Assembly: GCF_001417955.2 (NCBI RefSeq) | Contig: NZ_LKTM01000372.1 | Location: forward strand, 108,500-172,499 | Length of the DNA: 64,000 nucleotides | Reading direction: 5' to 3' | From: Mycobacterium gordonae | GTDB taxonomy: Bacteria; Actinomycetota; Actinomycetes; Mycobacteriales; Mycobacteriaceae | Shown: positions 56,713-64,000 of the stretch, piece by piece | How positions within the stretch are numbered: position 1 is the first letter of the stretch | Layout: each line of letters begins with the position of its first letter | The notes under the pieces: generated by a model | Database searches by the model: none | What the model saw: only the letters and a program-made list of their open reading frames with translations | What the model was told of the DNA's origin: nothing | Program-made: the position numbers and the translations under genes

Positions 56713-58127
56713 AAGATCGCCCCCGGCGTATATTTGGCCGCCTCCGGATGGCGGCCCACCAGTTCGTCCACCAGTGCGGCCACCGCGTCGACCTGGTCGC
56801 CGGCCGCGCCGATGAAAGCCTCCTTGTCGGCCAGCGCGGCGTCGAGCGCCTTGCGGTCCAGCGGCAACCGCTCGTCGGCGGCCAACCGGTCCAACAGATC
56901 CGGCTCCGCGCCGCGTTCCCGCATGGCCAGTGCCGTGGCCACCGCGTGTTCGCGGATCACGTGGTGCGCGGATTCGCGTCCCACACCCGCACGCACCGCA
57001 GCCATCAGCACCTTGGTGGTGGCCAGGAAGGGCAGGTACCGGTCCAGTTCACGCTGGATCACCGCCGGGTAGGCCCCGAACTCGTCGAGCACCGTCAGGA
57101 ATGTCTCGATCTGACCGTCGATGGCAAAGAAGCTGTCCGGCAACGCAACTCGACGCACTACCGAGCAGAAGACGTCGCCTTCGTTCCACTGCGCGCCGGC
57201 CAGCTCGGCAGCCATCGAGGCGTAACCGCGCAGCACCACCTGGAGTCCGTTGACCCGTTCGCAGCTGCGGGTGTTCATCTTGTGCGGCATCGCCGACGAA
57301 CCGACCTGACCTTCGGCGAATCCCTCGGTGACCAGCTCGTGCCCGGCCATCAACCGGATGGTGTGCGCCAGCGACGACGGTCCCGCGCCCAGTTGCACCA
57401 GCGCGGACAGCACGTCGTGGTCTAGCGAACGCGGGTACACCTGACCGACGCTGTGCAATACCGTTGTGAAGCCGAGGAACTCGGCCACCTGCCGCTCGAG
57501 GGCGGCGAGCTTGCCCGCGTCGCCGCCGAGCAGGTCGAGCATGTCCTGGGCGGTGCCCATCGGCCCCTTGATGCCGCGCAGCGGGTAACGGTCGATCAGT
57601 TCCCGCAGCCGGGTCAGCGCGATCAGCGTCTCCTGTGCGGCCGAGGCGAACCGCTTGCCCAGGGTGGTGGCCTGAGCGGCGACGTTGTGGCTGCGCCCGG
57701 CCATCACCAGGTCGCGGTAGGCCACGGCCCGCTCGGCAAGCCGCGCCGCCACCGCCACCCCGTGGCCGAACACCAGTTCCAGCGACTGCCGAATCTGCAG
57801 CTGCTCGACGTTCTCCGTCAGGTCCCGGCTGGTCATGCCCTTGTGGACGTGCTCATGGCCGGCAAGGGCGTTGAATTCTTCGATACGGGCCTTGACGTCG
57901 TGGCGCAGCACTCGCTCACGCGCCGCGATGGAGGCCAGATCGACGTTGTCCAGGACCCGCTCGTAGTCGGCGATCGCTTGCTGCGGCACGTCCACTCCGA
58001 GCCCCGACTGCGCCCGTAGCACCGCGAGCCACAGCCGCCGCTCGGCTACCACCTTGGCCTCGGGCGACCAGATCGCCACCATCTCAGCGCTTGCGTACCG
58101 GTTGGCCAGCACGTTCGGAATGCTCAC
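56709..58127 (-). CDS. purB: Adenylosuccinate lyase PurB
   Basis: A 472-residue fumarase-superfamily lyase used at two steps of purine synthesis. The signature GSSAMPHKMNTRSCERV is near residue 265, with HEHVHKGMTSRDLTEN near 85 and GRSHNVAAQATTLGKR near 138. The GTG at 58127 gives the length of the M. tuberculosis enzyme. TAAGCT lies 8 nt upstream, so the mRNA is probably leaderless. Followed by cyp126. Confidence 0.95.
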   Translation of the reverse strand: MSIPNVLANRYASAEMVAIWSPEAKVVAERRLWLAVLRAQSGLGVDVPQQAIADYERVLDNVDLASIAARERVLRHDVKARIEEFNALAGHEHVHKGMTSRDLTENVEQLQIRQSLELVFGHGVAVAARLAERAVAYRDLVMAGRSHNVAAQATTLGKRFASAAQETLIALTRLRELIDRYPLRGIKGPMGTAQDMLDLLGGDAGKLAALERQVAEFLGFTTVLHSVGQVYPRSLDHDVLSALVQLGAGPSSLAHTIRLMAGHELVTEGFAEGQVGSSAMPHKMNTRSCERVNGLQVVLRGYASMAAELAGAQWNEGDVFCSVVRRVALPDSFFAIDGQIETFLTVLDEFGAYPAVIQRELDRYLPFLATTKVLMAAVRAGVGRESAHHVIREHAVATALAMRERGAEPDLLDRLAADERLPLDRKALDAALADKEAFIGAAGDQVDAVAALVDELVGRHPEAAKYTPGAIL

Positions 58128-58135
58128 GAACACAC

Positions 58136-58141
58136 AGCTTA
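58136..58141 (-). promoter_or_regulatory. -10 box of leaderless purB
   Basis: TAAGCT on the minus strand with 8 nt to the GTG at 58127. Confidence 0.45.
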
Positions 58142-58236
58142 CGGTCGGGATGGGTCTGGGCCAGGAAGGACTGCCGATGCCCGACGGGGCGCCCTCCGGG
58201 CCATGATCACCGCGGCGCAAGTGACATGATGCCGCC

Positions 58237-58995
58237 ATGTACTTCGCGGGCGTCGACCTCGCCTGGGCCGGCCGCAACCCGACCGGGATCGCGGTGGTCG
58301 ATGACGACGGCGTCCTGGTCAGCGTCGGCGCGGTCCGCACCGACGCTGACGTGCTGGAAACGTTGCGTCCGTGGGTGGGCGCCGAGTGCGTGGTGGGTTT
58401 CGATGCGCCGCTGGTGGTGACCAATCCGACCGGTCAGCGTCCGGCCGAGACGGCGCTCAACCGGGATTTCCGCAGGTTCGAGGCGGGGGCGCACCCATCC
58501 AATACCGGCAAACCCGAATTTGCCGACGGAACACGTGCCGCGCGGCTGGCGGCGGCCCTGGACCTGAACCTCGACCCGTATTCACCCGCGCCGCGACGGG
58601 CCCTCGAGGTGTATCCGCACGCGGCGACGGTCGCCCTGTTCCGGCTGCCCCGCACGCTGAAGTACAAAGCCAAGCCGGGCAGGGACCTCGGGCAGCTCCG
58701 GTCGGAGTTGCTGCGGCTGATGGATCTCGTCGAGACACTGGCCGACGCGCCGGTACCACTGCACGTCGGCGACCACCCCGACTGGGTCCGGCTGCGCCAC
58801 GCCGTGGTGACGGCGCAGCGCAAAAGCCACCTGCGGCGCGCGGAGGACCCCGCCGATGCCGTGGTCTGCGCCTATGTGGCGCTCTACGCGCAGCGTCGCC
58901 CCGACGACATCACCTGCTACGGCGACGCGACGAGTGGCTATATCGCGACGCCGTCGTTGTCCAAAGACGTGCTGACGATCCGCACCGGGGGTTGA
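58237..58995 (+). CDS. DUF429 protein
   Basis: A 252-residue protein of the DUF429 family, whose fold resembles RNase H-like nucleases. It starts YFAGVDLAWAGRNPTGIAV, with Asp in AGVDLA, and has VVGFDAPLVV near 53 and AEDPADAVVCAYVAL near 204. These acidic positions are compatible with a metal-dependent nuclease, but no activity is known. Orthologue of Rv0776c. Its last 58 bp overlap the convergent TetR gene. Confidence 0.8.
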   Translation: MYFAGVDLAWAGRNPTGIAVVDDDGVLVSVGAVRTDADVLETLRPWVGAECVVGFDAPLVVTNPTGQRPAETALNRDFRRFEAGAHPSNTGKPEFADGTRAARLAAALDLNLDPYSPAPRRALEVYPHAATVALFRLPRTLKYKAKPGRDLGQLRSELLRLMDLVETLADAPVPLHVGDHPDWVRLRHAVVTAQRKSHLRRAEDPADAVVCAYVALYAQRRPDDITCYGDATSGYIATPSLSKDVLTIRTGG

Positions 58996-59594
58996 TCGAC
59001 CGGCGCCAGTACTTCGATCAGGTCGATCACCGTCGCCATCGCCGCGGCGCGCGGGTCGCGTCCTTCCACCAGCGCGGAGACCACCGAACCGTCAACGGCG
59101 CAGATCAGGGTGCACACCAGCTCGATCTGGACCGATCTGCCCGATCGTTCGATGGCCTCGGCGACGGCCTCGGCGCGCTGCCGCAGGCTGCGCCGCATGC
59201 TTTCCCGCAGGGCGGGAAGACGGGTACAGGCGATATGGCGCTCATATCGCGATATCAGCTGCTCGGCGAGCCCCGGTCCGGATACGTCCCCCACCAACAG
59301 ATCGACCAGCACGTCCGCGGTGGTCTCCGGCCCCCGGCGGCGCCGGGACAGGCCGTTGACCCGGGCCCGTAACTGCGCCACCTCGATCATCCCGATGTGC
59401 TCGACCGCGCGGGCGATCAAATCATCGAGCGACGAGAAATAGTAGGTAGTAGACGCCAGTGGCAGGCCGGCTCGCCGGGCGACCGCCCGGTGGCGTACCG
59501 CTTCGAACCCGCCTTCGCCGAGCAGCTCGGCGGCGGCGCTCACCAACGCGTACCGCCGTCGTTCTCCTTTAGGAGTAACTGCTGCTGCTGTCAC
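58938..59594 (-). CDS. TetR-family regulator
   Basis: A 218-residue repressor. The HTH covers ~8-60: YALVSAAAELLGEGGFEAV and VARRAGLPLASTTYYFSSLDDL. The C-terminal ligand-binding part has no clear known effector. The start GTG at 59594 is chosen; alternative in-frame codons lie upstream. Divergent from the esterase gene with about 73 bp between starts, so it may regulate it. Orthologue of Rv0775. Confidence 0.85.
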   Translation of the reverse strand: MTAAAVTPKGERRRYALVSAAAELLGEGGFEAVRHRAVARRAGLPLASTTYYFSSLDDLIARAVEHIGMIEVAQLRARVNGLSRRRRGPETTADVLVDLLVGDVSGPGLAEQLISRYERHIACTRLPALRESMRRSLRQRAEAVAEAIERSGRSVQIELVCTLICAVDGSVVSALVEGRDPRAAAMATVIDLIEVLAPVDQPPVRIVSTSLDNDGVAI

Positions 59595-59654
59595 GCCCAC
59601 CCATGCTGCCAGCCAAAGTGGTACTGCATTGCCATTTTCGCGAAACGAACATGG

Positions 59655-59660
59655 CATGAT
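59655..59660 (+). promoter_or_regulatory. -10-like box of the leaderless esterase gene
   Basis: CATGAT lies 7 nt before ATG 59668. The first base departs from the TANNNT consensus. Confidence 0.3.
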
Positions 59661-59667
59661 TGCCCGC

Positions 59668-60567
59668 ATGCCAGACATCAGCCGCCGCGCCGTACTGCGC
59701 CTCGGCGCTGCCGCCGCATGCGGCGCGGGCGGCGCATATGCGCTCGACGTGCTGTTTCAGCCGCGCACGTCGGGCGCCGCCCCGGTTTCCTGGACTGGGA
59801 CAAACGTTCCATTGGCGCCGGCACGGCCGCTGGATCCGGCACCACCGGCGCAGGCGGCTCCGACGATGCTGACGGGCTCGTTCGTCTCGGCAGCCCGGGG
59901 CGGCATATCGACCAATTGGGCGATCGCGCGCCCGCCCGGACAGACCAAGCCGCTGCGACCGGTCATCGCGTTGCACGGAAAAGGCAACGACGCCGCCGCC
60001 GTGATGGCCGGCGGTGTCGAGCAAGGCCTGGCGCAGGCGGTCAACGCCGGGTTGCCGCCGTTTGCGGTCGTCGCCGTCGACGGCGGCGGCGGTTACTGGC
60101 ACAAGCGGGCCGACGGCGACGACGCCGGGGCGATGGTGCTCAACGAGTTGATCCCGATGCTGGACAGCCACGGCCTGGACACCTCCCGGGTGGGATTTCT
60201 GGGTTGGTCGATGGGCGGCTACGGGGCGCTGCTACTCGGTGGCCGGCTCGGCGCGGGTCGTACCGCGGCGATCTGCGCGGTGAGCCCCGCGCTGTGGACG
60301 TCCTCGGGCGCGGCCGCGCCCGGTGCCTTCGACGGGCCCGACGACTATGCGGCCAACTCGGTGTGGGGGATGCCGGCCCTGGGTTCCATCCCGATCCGCA
60401 TCGACTGCGGCGACAGCGACCCGTTCTATTCGGCGACCAAGCAGTTCATCGCTCAGCTACCGAATCCTCCGGCCGGCGGTTTCTCACCGGGCGGACACGA
60501 CGGGGGGTTCTGGAGCTCGCAGCTGCCGGCCGAGATGACGTGGATGGCGCCGATATTGACGGCGTAG
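59668..60567 (+). CDS. Tat-exported esterase (FGH-like alpha/beta hydrolase)
   Basis: A 299-residue esterase. The N-terminus SRRAVLRLGAAAACGAGGA is a twin-arginine signal. The nucleophile elbow is GWSMGGYGALL near 187-197 with Ser, and the family His is in PGGHDGGFW near 276. The M. tuberculosis orthologue Rv0774c is an esterase with reported activity on short-chain esters. Divergent from a TetR gene that probably controls it. Confidence 0.87.
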   Translation: MPDISRRAVLRLGAAAACGAGGAYALDVLFQPRTSGAAPVSWTGTNVPLAPARPLDPAPPAQAAPTMLTGSFVSAARGGISTNWAIARPPGQTKPLRPVIALHGKGNDAAAVMAGGVEQGLAQAVNAGLPPFAVVAVDGGGGYWHKRADGDDAGAMVLNELIPMLDSHGLDTSRVGFLGWSMGGYGALLLGGRLGAGRTAAICAVSPALWTSSGAAAPGAFDGPDDYAANSVWGMPALGSIPIRIDCGDSDPFYSATKQFIAQLPNPPAGGFSPGGHDGGFWSSQLPAEMTWMAPILTA

Positions 60568-60634
60568 CCCCGCGGCCATCGCAAGCGCGGCGACGCCGGG
60601 CGACGCGGGTCGCCGCCATCTGCCGTCGCGTGGA

Positions 60635-60640
60635 TACCGT
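60635..60640 (+). promoter_or_regulatory. -10 box of leaderless ggtA
   Basis: TACCGT lies 6 nt before the GTG at 60647. Confidence 0.45.
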
Positions 60641-60646
60641 CGTCAT

Positions 60647-62230
60647 GTGAGCGCACCGTTCGACTGGCACAATCCGTACCCCTGGCCTCGCACACCCGTA
60701 CTCGGTGCCAACGTCGTTTGCACCTCCCAACCGCTCGCCGCTCAGGCCGGCCTGTCGATGCTGGCCGCCGGCGGCAACGCGGTCGACGCGGCCATCGCCA
60801 CCGCGATCACCCTGACGGTCGTCGAACCGGTGTCCAACGGCATCGGATCGGACGCGTTCGCGATCGTTTGGGACGGCAAGCAGCTGCACGGCCTCAACGC
60901 GTCGGGACGCTCACCCGCGGCGTGGACACCGGAATACTTTGGCGGTCAGGGTGTTCCGGCCTTCGGCTGGAATTCGGTGACGGTGCCCGGAGCCGTGTCG
61001 GGATGGGTGCAGTTGCACGAGCGGTTCGGCAGGCTGTCGTTCGACCGGCTGTTCGCGCCCGCTATCTCTTACGGCCGCAACGGCTTCCTGGTGTCTCCGA
61101 TGGTGGCCTCGCAGTGGCAGGCGCAGGTTCCCGTCTTCGCATCGCAGCCTGGGTTCGCCGCCGCCTTCCTGCGGGGTGGACGAGCACCCCAAGCCGGGGA
61201 ATTGGTCACTCTCCCGGACCATGCGACCACCCTGGAGAAGATCGCGTTATCCGGCGGCGAGGCGTTCTACCGAGGCGAGTTGGCCGCCAGGATCGAGGCG
61301 CACTCAACCGCCCACGGCGGCGCGATGCGGGCCAGCGACCTGGCGGCCCATCAGGCCGACTGGGTCGGCACCATCAGTGGTCAGTATCGGGGCTACACGC
61401 TGCACGAGATACCGCCCAACGGTCAGGGCATCGTCGCTCTGATCGCGCTGGGCATCCTTGAACACTTCGACATGTCCTCGTTGCCGGTCGATTCCGCCGA
61501 TAGCGTCCACCTACAGATCGAGGCGTTGAAGCTGGCATTCGCGGACGCTCACGCATGTGTCGCCGACATCGACCACATGACTGTGACCACCGAACGTCTT
61601 CTGGATAAGGAGTACCTCAGTCAGCGGGCCGCGCTGATCGACCCTCGGCGCGCAACGCCCGCTTGGGCCGGAACACCCAGGGGTGGAACGGTTTATCTGA
61701 CTGCCGCCGATGCGTCCGGGATGATGGTGTCGATGATCCAGTCGAACTACATGGGATTCGGCTCCGGCGTGGTGGTGCCGGACACCGGCATTGCACTGCA
61801 GAACCGGGGCGCGAATTTCGTTGCGACGCCGGGCCATCCCAATCAGATCGGTCCGGCCAAGCGTCCCTTCCACACGATCATCCCCGGCTTCGTGAGCAAA
61901 GACGGCGCACCGGTGATGAGTTTCGGGGTGATGGGCGGGCCGATGCAGCCGCAGGGTCACTTGCAGGTGCTGGTGCGCATCGCCGATCACGGCCAGAACC
62001 CGCAGGCAGCCTGCGACGGCCCGCGCTTTCGCTGGGTGGATGGCATGCAAGTGGCCTGCGAGAACGGATTTCCCACCGCGACGCTCGACGACCTGCGGCA
62101 GCGCGGGCATGATCTGCTCACCGTGGACGACTACAACGCGTTCGGTAGCTGCCAGGCGATCTGGTGTCTGGACGACGGGTATCTCGCGGCCAGCGACCCG
62201 CGGCGGGACGGGCAAGCTGCCGCGTTCTGA
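60647..62230 (+). CDS. ggtA: Gamma-glutamyltransferase-family protein GgtA
   Basis: A 527-residue Ntn-hydrolase of the GGT family. The autoprocessing site is GGTVYLTAADASGMMVS near 348, with Thr as the expected N-terminal nucleophile of the small subunit. The early motif SQPLAAQAGLSMLAAGGNAVDAAIA and the late FGVMGGPMQPQGHLQVL are typical. No signal peptide is apparent. GGT-family enzymes act on glutathione-like gamma-glutamyl amides or acylases. Orthologue of Rv0773c. GTG 60647. A DUF732 reading frame follows in the same frame after the TGA stop. Confidence 0.88.
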   Translation: MSAPFDWHNPYPWPRTPVLGANVVCTSQPLAAQAGLSMLAAGGNAVDAAIATAITLTVVEPVSNGIGSDAFAIVWDGKQLHGLNASGRSPAAWTPEYFGGQGVPAFGWNSVTVPGAVSGWVQLHERFGRLSFDRLFAPAISYGRNGFLVSPMVASQWQAQVPVFASQPGFAAAFLRGGRAPQAGELVTLPDHATTLEKIALSGGEAFYRGELAARIEAHSTAHGGAMRASDLAAHQADWVGTISGQYRGYTLHEIPPNGQGIVALIALGILEHFDMSSLPVDSADSVHLQIEALKLAFADAHACVADIDHMTVTTERLLDKEYLSQRAALIDPRRATPAWAGTPRGGTVYLTAADASGMMVSMIQSNYMGFGSGVVVPDTGIALQNRGANFVATPGHPNQIGPAKRPFHTIIPGFVSKDGAPVMSFGVMGGPMQPQGHLQVLVRIADHGQNPQAACDGPRFRWVDGMQVACENGFPTATLDDLRQRGHDLLTVDDYNAFGSCQAIWCLDDGYLAASDPRRDGQAAAF

Positions 62231-62323
62231 TTCGCCGGCCCTACCATCGATTGCCCCCGCGCCGGCGCAACCGCCCTCCCCGGCACCGGTTCCCGCCGCT
62301 CCTCGCGCGGCGCACCTGCCGCC

Positions 62324-62617
62324 GTGTCCGCTCCGGCTGCGCCGAAAGTCAAAACACCCGCTCCCACGCCGCCGGCAGTGGTCGTTCGCGACCAGACGTT
62401 CGTCAACCAGCTCTCCAACATTCCCGGCCTCACCGCCACCGACCCGGCGACGGCCGCCGCAACGGGTCGCGCCATCTGCAAGAGCCTGAAGAACGGGGGG
62501 ACCCGCAATGAGTCCGTGCAGGCCAGTGTGAACGGCAACAGTGGCTTCACGCCCGCACAGGCCGCGGCCGGTGTCAACGCCGCCATCGGCGTCTATTGCC
62601 CGCAATATCCGCATTAG
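62324..62617 (+). CDS. DUF732 protein without a signal peptide
   Basis: A 97-residue frame from GTG 62324 with the DUF732 features QTFVNQLSNIPGLTATDP and a Cys pair (ICKSL near 51 and VYCPQYP at the end) that would form the family disulfide. DUF732 proteins are usually secreted mycobacterial proteins, yet no signal sequence precedes this one. The frame is open back to the ggtA stop but has no start codon before 62324. A Pro/Ala-rich stretch in another frame (~62240-62330) looks like the missing upstream part, so a 5' frameshift or decay is possible. Confidence 0.55.
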   Translation: MSAPAAPKVKTPAPTPPAVVVRDQTFVNQLSNIPGLTATDPATAAATGRAICKSLKNGGTRNESVQASVNGNSGFTPAQAAAGVNAAIGVYCPQYPH

Positions 62618-62829
62618 GTCGTCTAATGCGTTGAGCCGTTTCGTCTCTCGCGGAGCCCGGTCCGATCCCGCAGCGCGCAGGCCACCGTCGCCCCGGCAGC
62701 CCCAAGGTGAACTAAAGGTAAACTCATAGGAAACTAAGCGTGACTGCATGGTGAATCGGCGGGTAATATCGGATCGGCAATGCGGGCTGACGCGGATGCT
62801 GCGTCGGCATTCCTGTAACGGATGGTGCG

Positions 62830-64000
62830 ATGATTGGCTCGATTCCCTCCGGCATGGGCTTGAGTGCCGGAGATGTGTTCGCCGGGTACACAATTGACCG
62901 GTTGTTGGGGTCTGGGGGTATGGGCGAGGTGTATCTCGCCCAGCATCCACGGCTGCCGCGCCGGGAGGCGTTGAAGATCCTCAACGACGACATCTGCGCC
63001 GACCCAGCCTACTGGCAGCGGTTCATCAAAGAAGCCGATCTGGCTGCGGCGCTGTGGCATCCGAACATCGTGCGCATCAACGACCGAGGCGAATCCGACG
63101 GGCAACTGTGGATCGCGATGGACTTCGTCGACGGCACCGACGTCGCCAGCCTGCTCCGCGAACAGTATCCGGCCGGCATGCCCGTCGATCAGGTCGACCT
63201 GATCATCGATGCGATCGCCGCCGCACTCGATTACGCCCACCACCACCATGACGTGCTGCACCGCGATGTCGGGCCGGCCAACATCCTGCTCGCCGCCCCG
63301 GGCACCGACGAACAACGAATCCTGCTGGGCGACTTCGGTATCGCCCGCACCATCGGCGACACCGGCGGGCTGACCGCGACCAACATGATGATCGGCACCT
63401 TCCCCTACGCCGCGCCCGAACAACTCACCGACGAACCCATCGACGGCCGCGCCGACCAATACGCCCTGGCCGCCACCGCCTACCACCTGCTGACCGGCGC
63501 CCCGCTGTTCCCCCACGCCAACCCCGCCGTCGTCATCAGCCGCCACCTCAACACTCCACCGCCGGCACTGGCCGAAACCCGCCCCACACTGGCCGCCTTC
63601 GACCCCGTCTTCGCCACCGCCCTGGCCAAAGACCCCACCGACCGATACACCCGATGCAGCGACTTCGCCCACGCGTTCAGCCGCGCCGCCCACACCCTGA
63701 CCCCGGCCACCAACTCAGCACGCACCATGCCCAGACCCCTGGCCGTCAGAACACCCACCACGACAACCCCACCACCCGCGACACCAGCACGGCGACGCCG
63801 GCGCATCTTCGCCGCTGCCGCAACGGCAGTAGCTCTCACCGGCGTCGCCGCCAGTGACTACCAGATCGACGACAGATCCGAGGTCGCCGCACCGGCCGCG
63901 TCAGCCGCTTCGGTGCAACCTCGGCTGGCGGCCGAGAACTATCCCGGACGGCCGCGGGTCGGAGACGTCATCGTCGGCTCCGAAGCCGACGGCGTCCTGC
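62830..64000 (+). CDS. PknF-like serine/threonine protein kinase, 3' end outside window
   Basis: At least 390 residues, cut by the window end. Glycine loop LGSGGMGEVYLA is at ~27-38, the ATP Lys49 in EALKIL, DFG at 168-170 and the APE-type AAPEQ near 192. The catalytic loop reads HRDVGPAN with Asp146 kept but Gly148 instead of the usual Lys. A basic Pro/Thr-rich juxtamembrane stretch precedes one probable membrane helix (~325-340), so the C-terminus is an extracytoplasmic sensor. ATG 62830. The upstream ~210 bp are AT-richer and hold a TAATAT box near 62763. Confidence 0.88.
   Translation, partial: MIGSIPSGMGLSAGDVFAGYTIDRLLGSGGMGEVYLAQHPRLPRREALKILNDDICADPAYWQRFIKEADLAAALWHPNIVRINDRGESDGQLWIAMDFVDGTDVASLLREQYPAGMPVDQVDLIIDAIAAALDYAHHHHDVLHRDVGPANILLAAPGTDEQRILLGDFGIARTIGDTGGLTATNMMIGTFPYAAPEQLTDEPIDGRADQYALAATAYHLLTGAPLFPHANPAVVISRHLNTPPPALAETRPTLAAFDPVFATALAKDPTDRYTRCSDFAHAFSRAAHTLTPATNSARTMPRPLAVRTPTTTTPPPATPARRRRRIFAAAATAVALTGVAASDYQIDDRSEVAAPAASAASVQPRLAAENYPGRPRVGDVIVGSEADGVL

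Noticed and set aside
1..64000. CRISPR arrays, prophage or insertion sequences around the accessory inserts
   Set aside because: No regular spacer-repeat pattern, transposase, integrase or phage structural gene was seen, and no terminal repeats bracket the TIR, MCE or catabolic inserts.

Overview
This 64 kb window is a GC-rich actinobacterial chromosome segment, almost certainly from a non-tuberculous Mycobacterium. It carries mycobacterial hallmarks: mycothiol synthase (mshD), lipomannan factor lmeA, encapsulin/Cfp29 with a Dyp peroxidase, CpsY, the Rv0805-type phosphodiesterase, CYP126, an MCE protein, a PknF/PknH-like kinase and a PknH-type sensor domain. From remembered gene order (not a database search), the backbone is colinear with M. 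tuberculosis Rv0822c down to Rv0773c. I count about 60 protein genes, two of them cut by the window edges. I saw no tRNA, rRNA, CRISPR array, IS element or prophage, and no gene-free stretch longer than 300 bases.

Layout. 1-5.7 kb: C-terminal part of a LytR-CpsA-Psr protein, phoU, and the phosphate operon pstS-pstC-pstA-phoT on the minus strand. 5.7-10.7 kb: mshD and glnR, lmeA, a poly-cysteine leader peptide with cysA2-sseC2, and a 32-residue membrane peptide coupled to a nitrobindin-like protein. 10.8-14.8 kb: an accessory two-gene module not in the M. tuberculosis order. One gene is a membrane protein with tandem RCK/TrkA-N-like and RyR domains; the other is a TIR domain joined through one membrane helix to a PknH-type extracytoplasmic sensor. 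This is the best candidate here for an undescribed system. 14.8-20.8 kb: an sRNA-like minus-strand element, a pabC-like gene, ygfZ, a DUF3073 gene, purM, purF and an SCP-like protein. 20.8-23.2 kb: an orphan MCE protein coupled to a HAD-phosphatase-like lipoprotein (second insert). 23.4-33.1 kb: cpsY, cAMP phosphodiesterase, CPBP protease-like protein, purL, acetyltransferase, VOC protein, pepC, Dyp peroxidase and encapsulin.

33-43.9 kb is an accessory catabolic-looking region: an SDR, a MOSC/ferredoxin-reductase fusion, an Asp-nucleophile alpha/beta hydrolase, a double-length TetR regulator, a quinone oxidoreductase, a HAD dehalogenase, a flavin disulfide reductase, a cupin, a VOC protein, a GntR/HutC regulator and a luciferase-like monooxygenase. 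Four copies of a palindrome TGGG-N8-CCCA lie in front of the hydrolase, the TetR gene and the oxidoreductase, which marks a local regulon. 44-64 kb: purQ-purS, a luciferase-like oxidoreductase, a secreted protein, a metallo-hydrolase, a KSTD-like flavoprotein, a polysaccharide-deacetylase-like protein, an EmrB-type exporter, intact ptrB, purC, a membrane protein, cyp126, purB, a DUF429 protein, a TetR/esterase pair, ggtA, a DUF732 protein and the start of a serine/threonine kinase.

Themes. Seven purine-biosynthesis genes (purM, purF, purL, purQ, purS, purC, purB) are spread over the window. Many start codons, including purM, purL, purC, purB and phoU, sit 6-8 nt downstream of a TANNNT -10 box, the signature of leaderless mycobacterial mRNAs. 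Overlaps of the ATGA/GTGA type couple many neighbouring genes.
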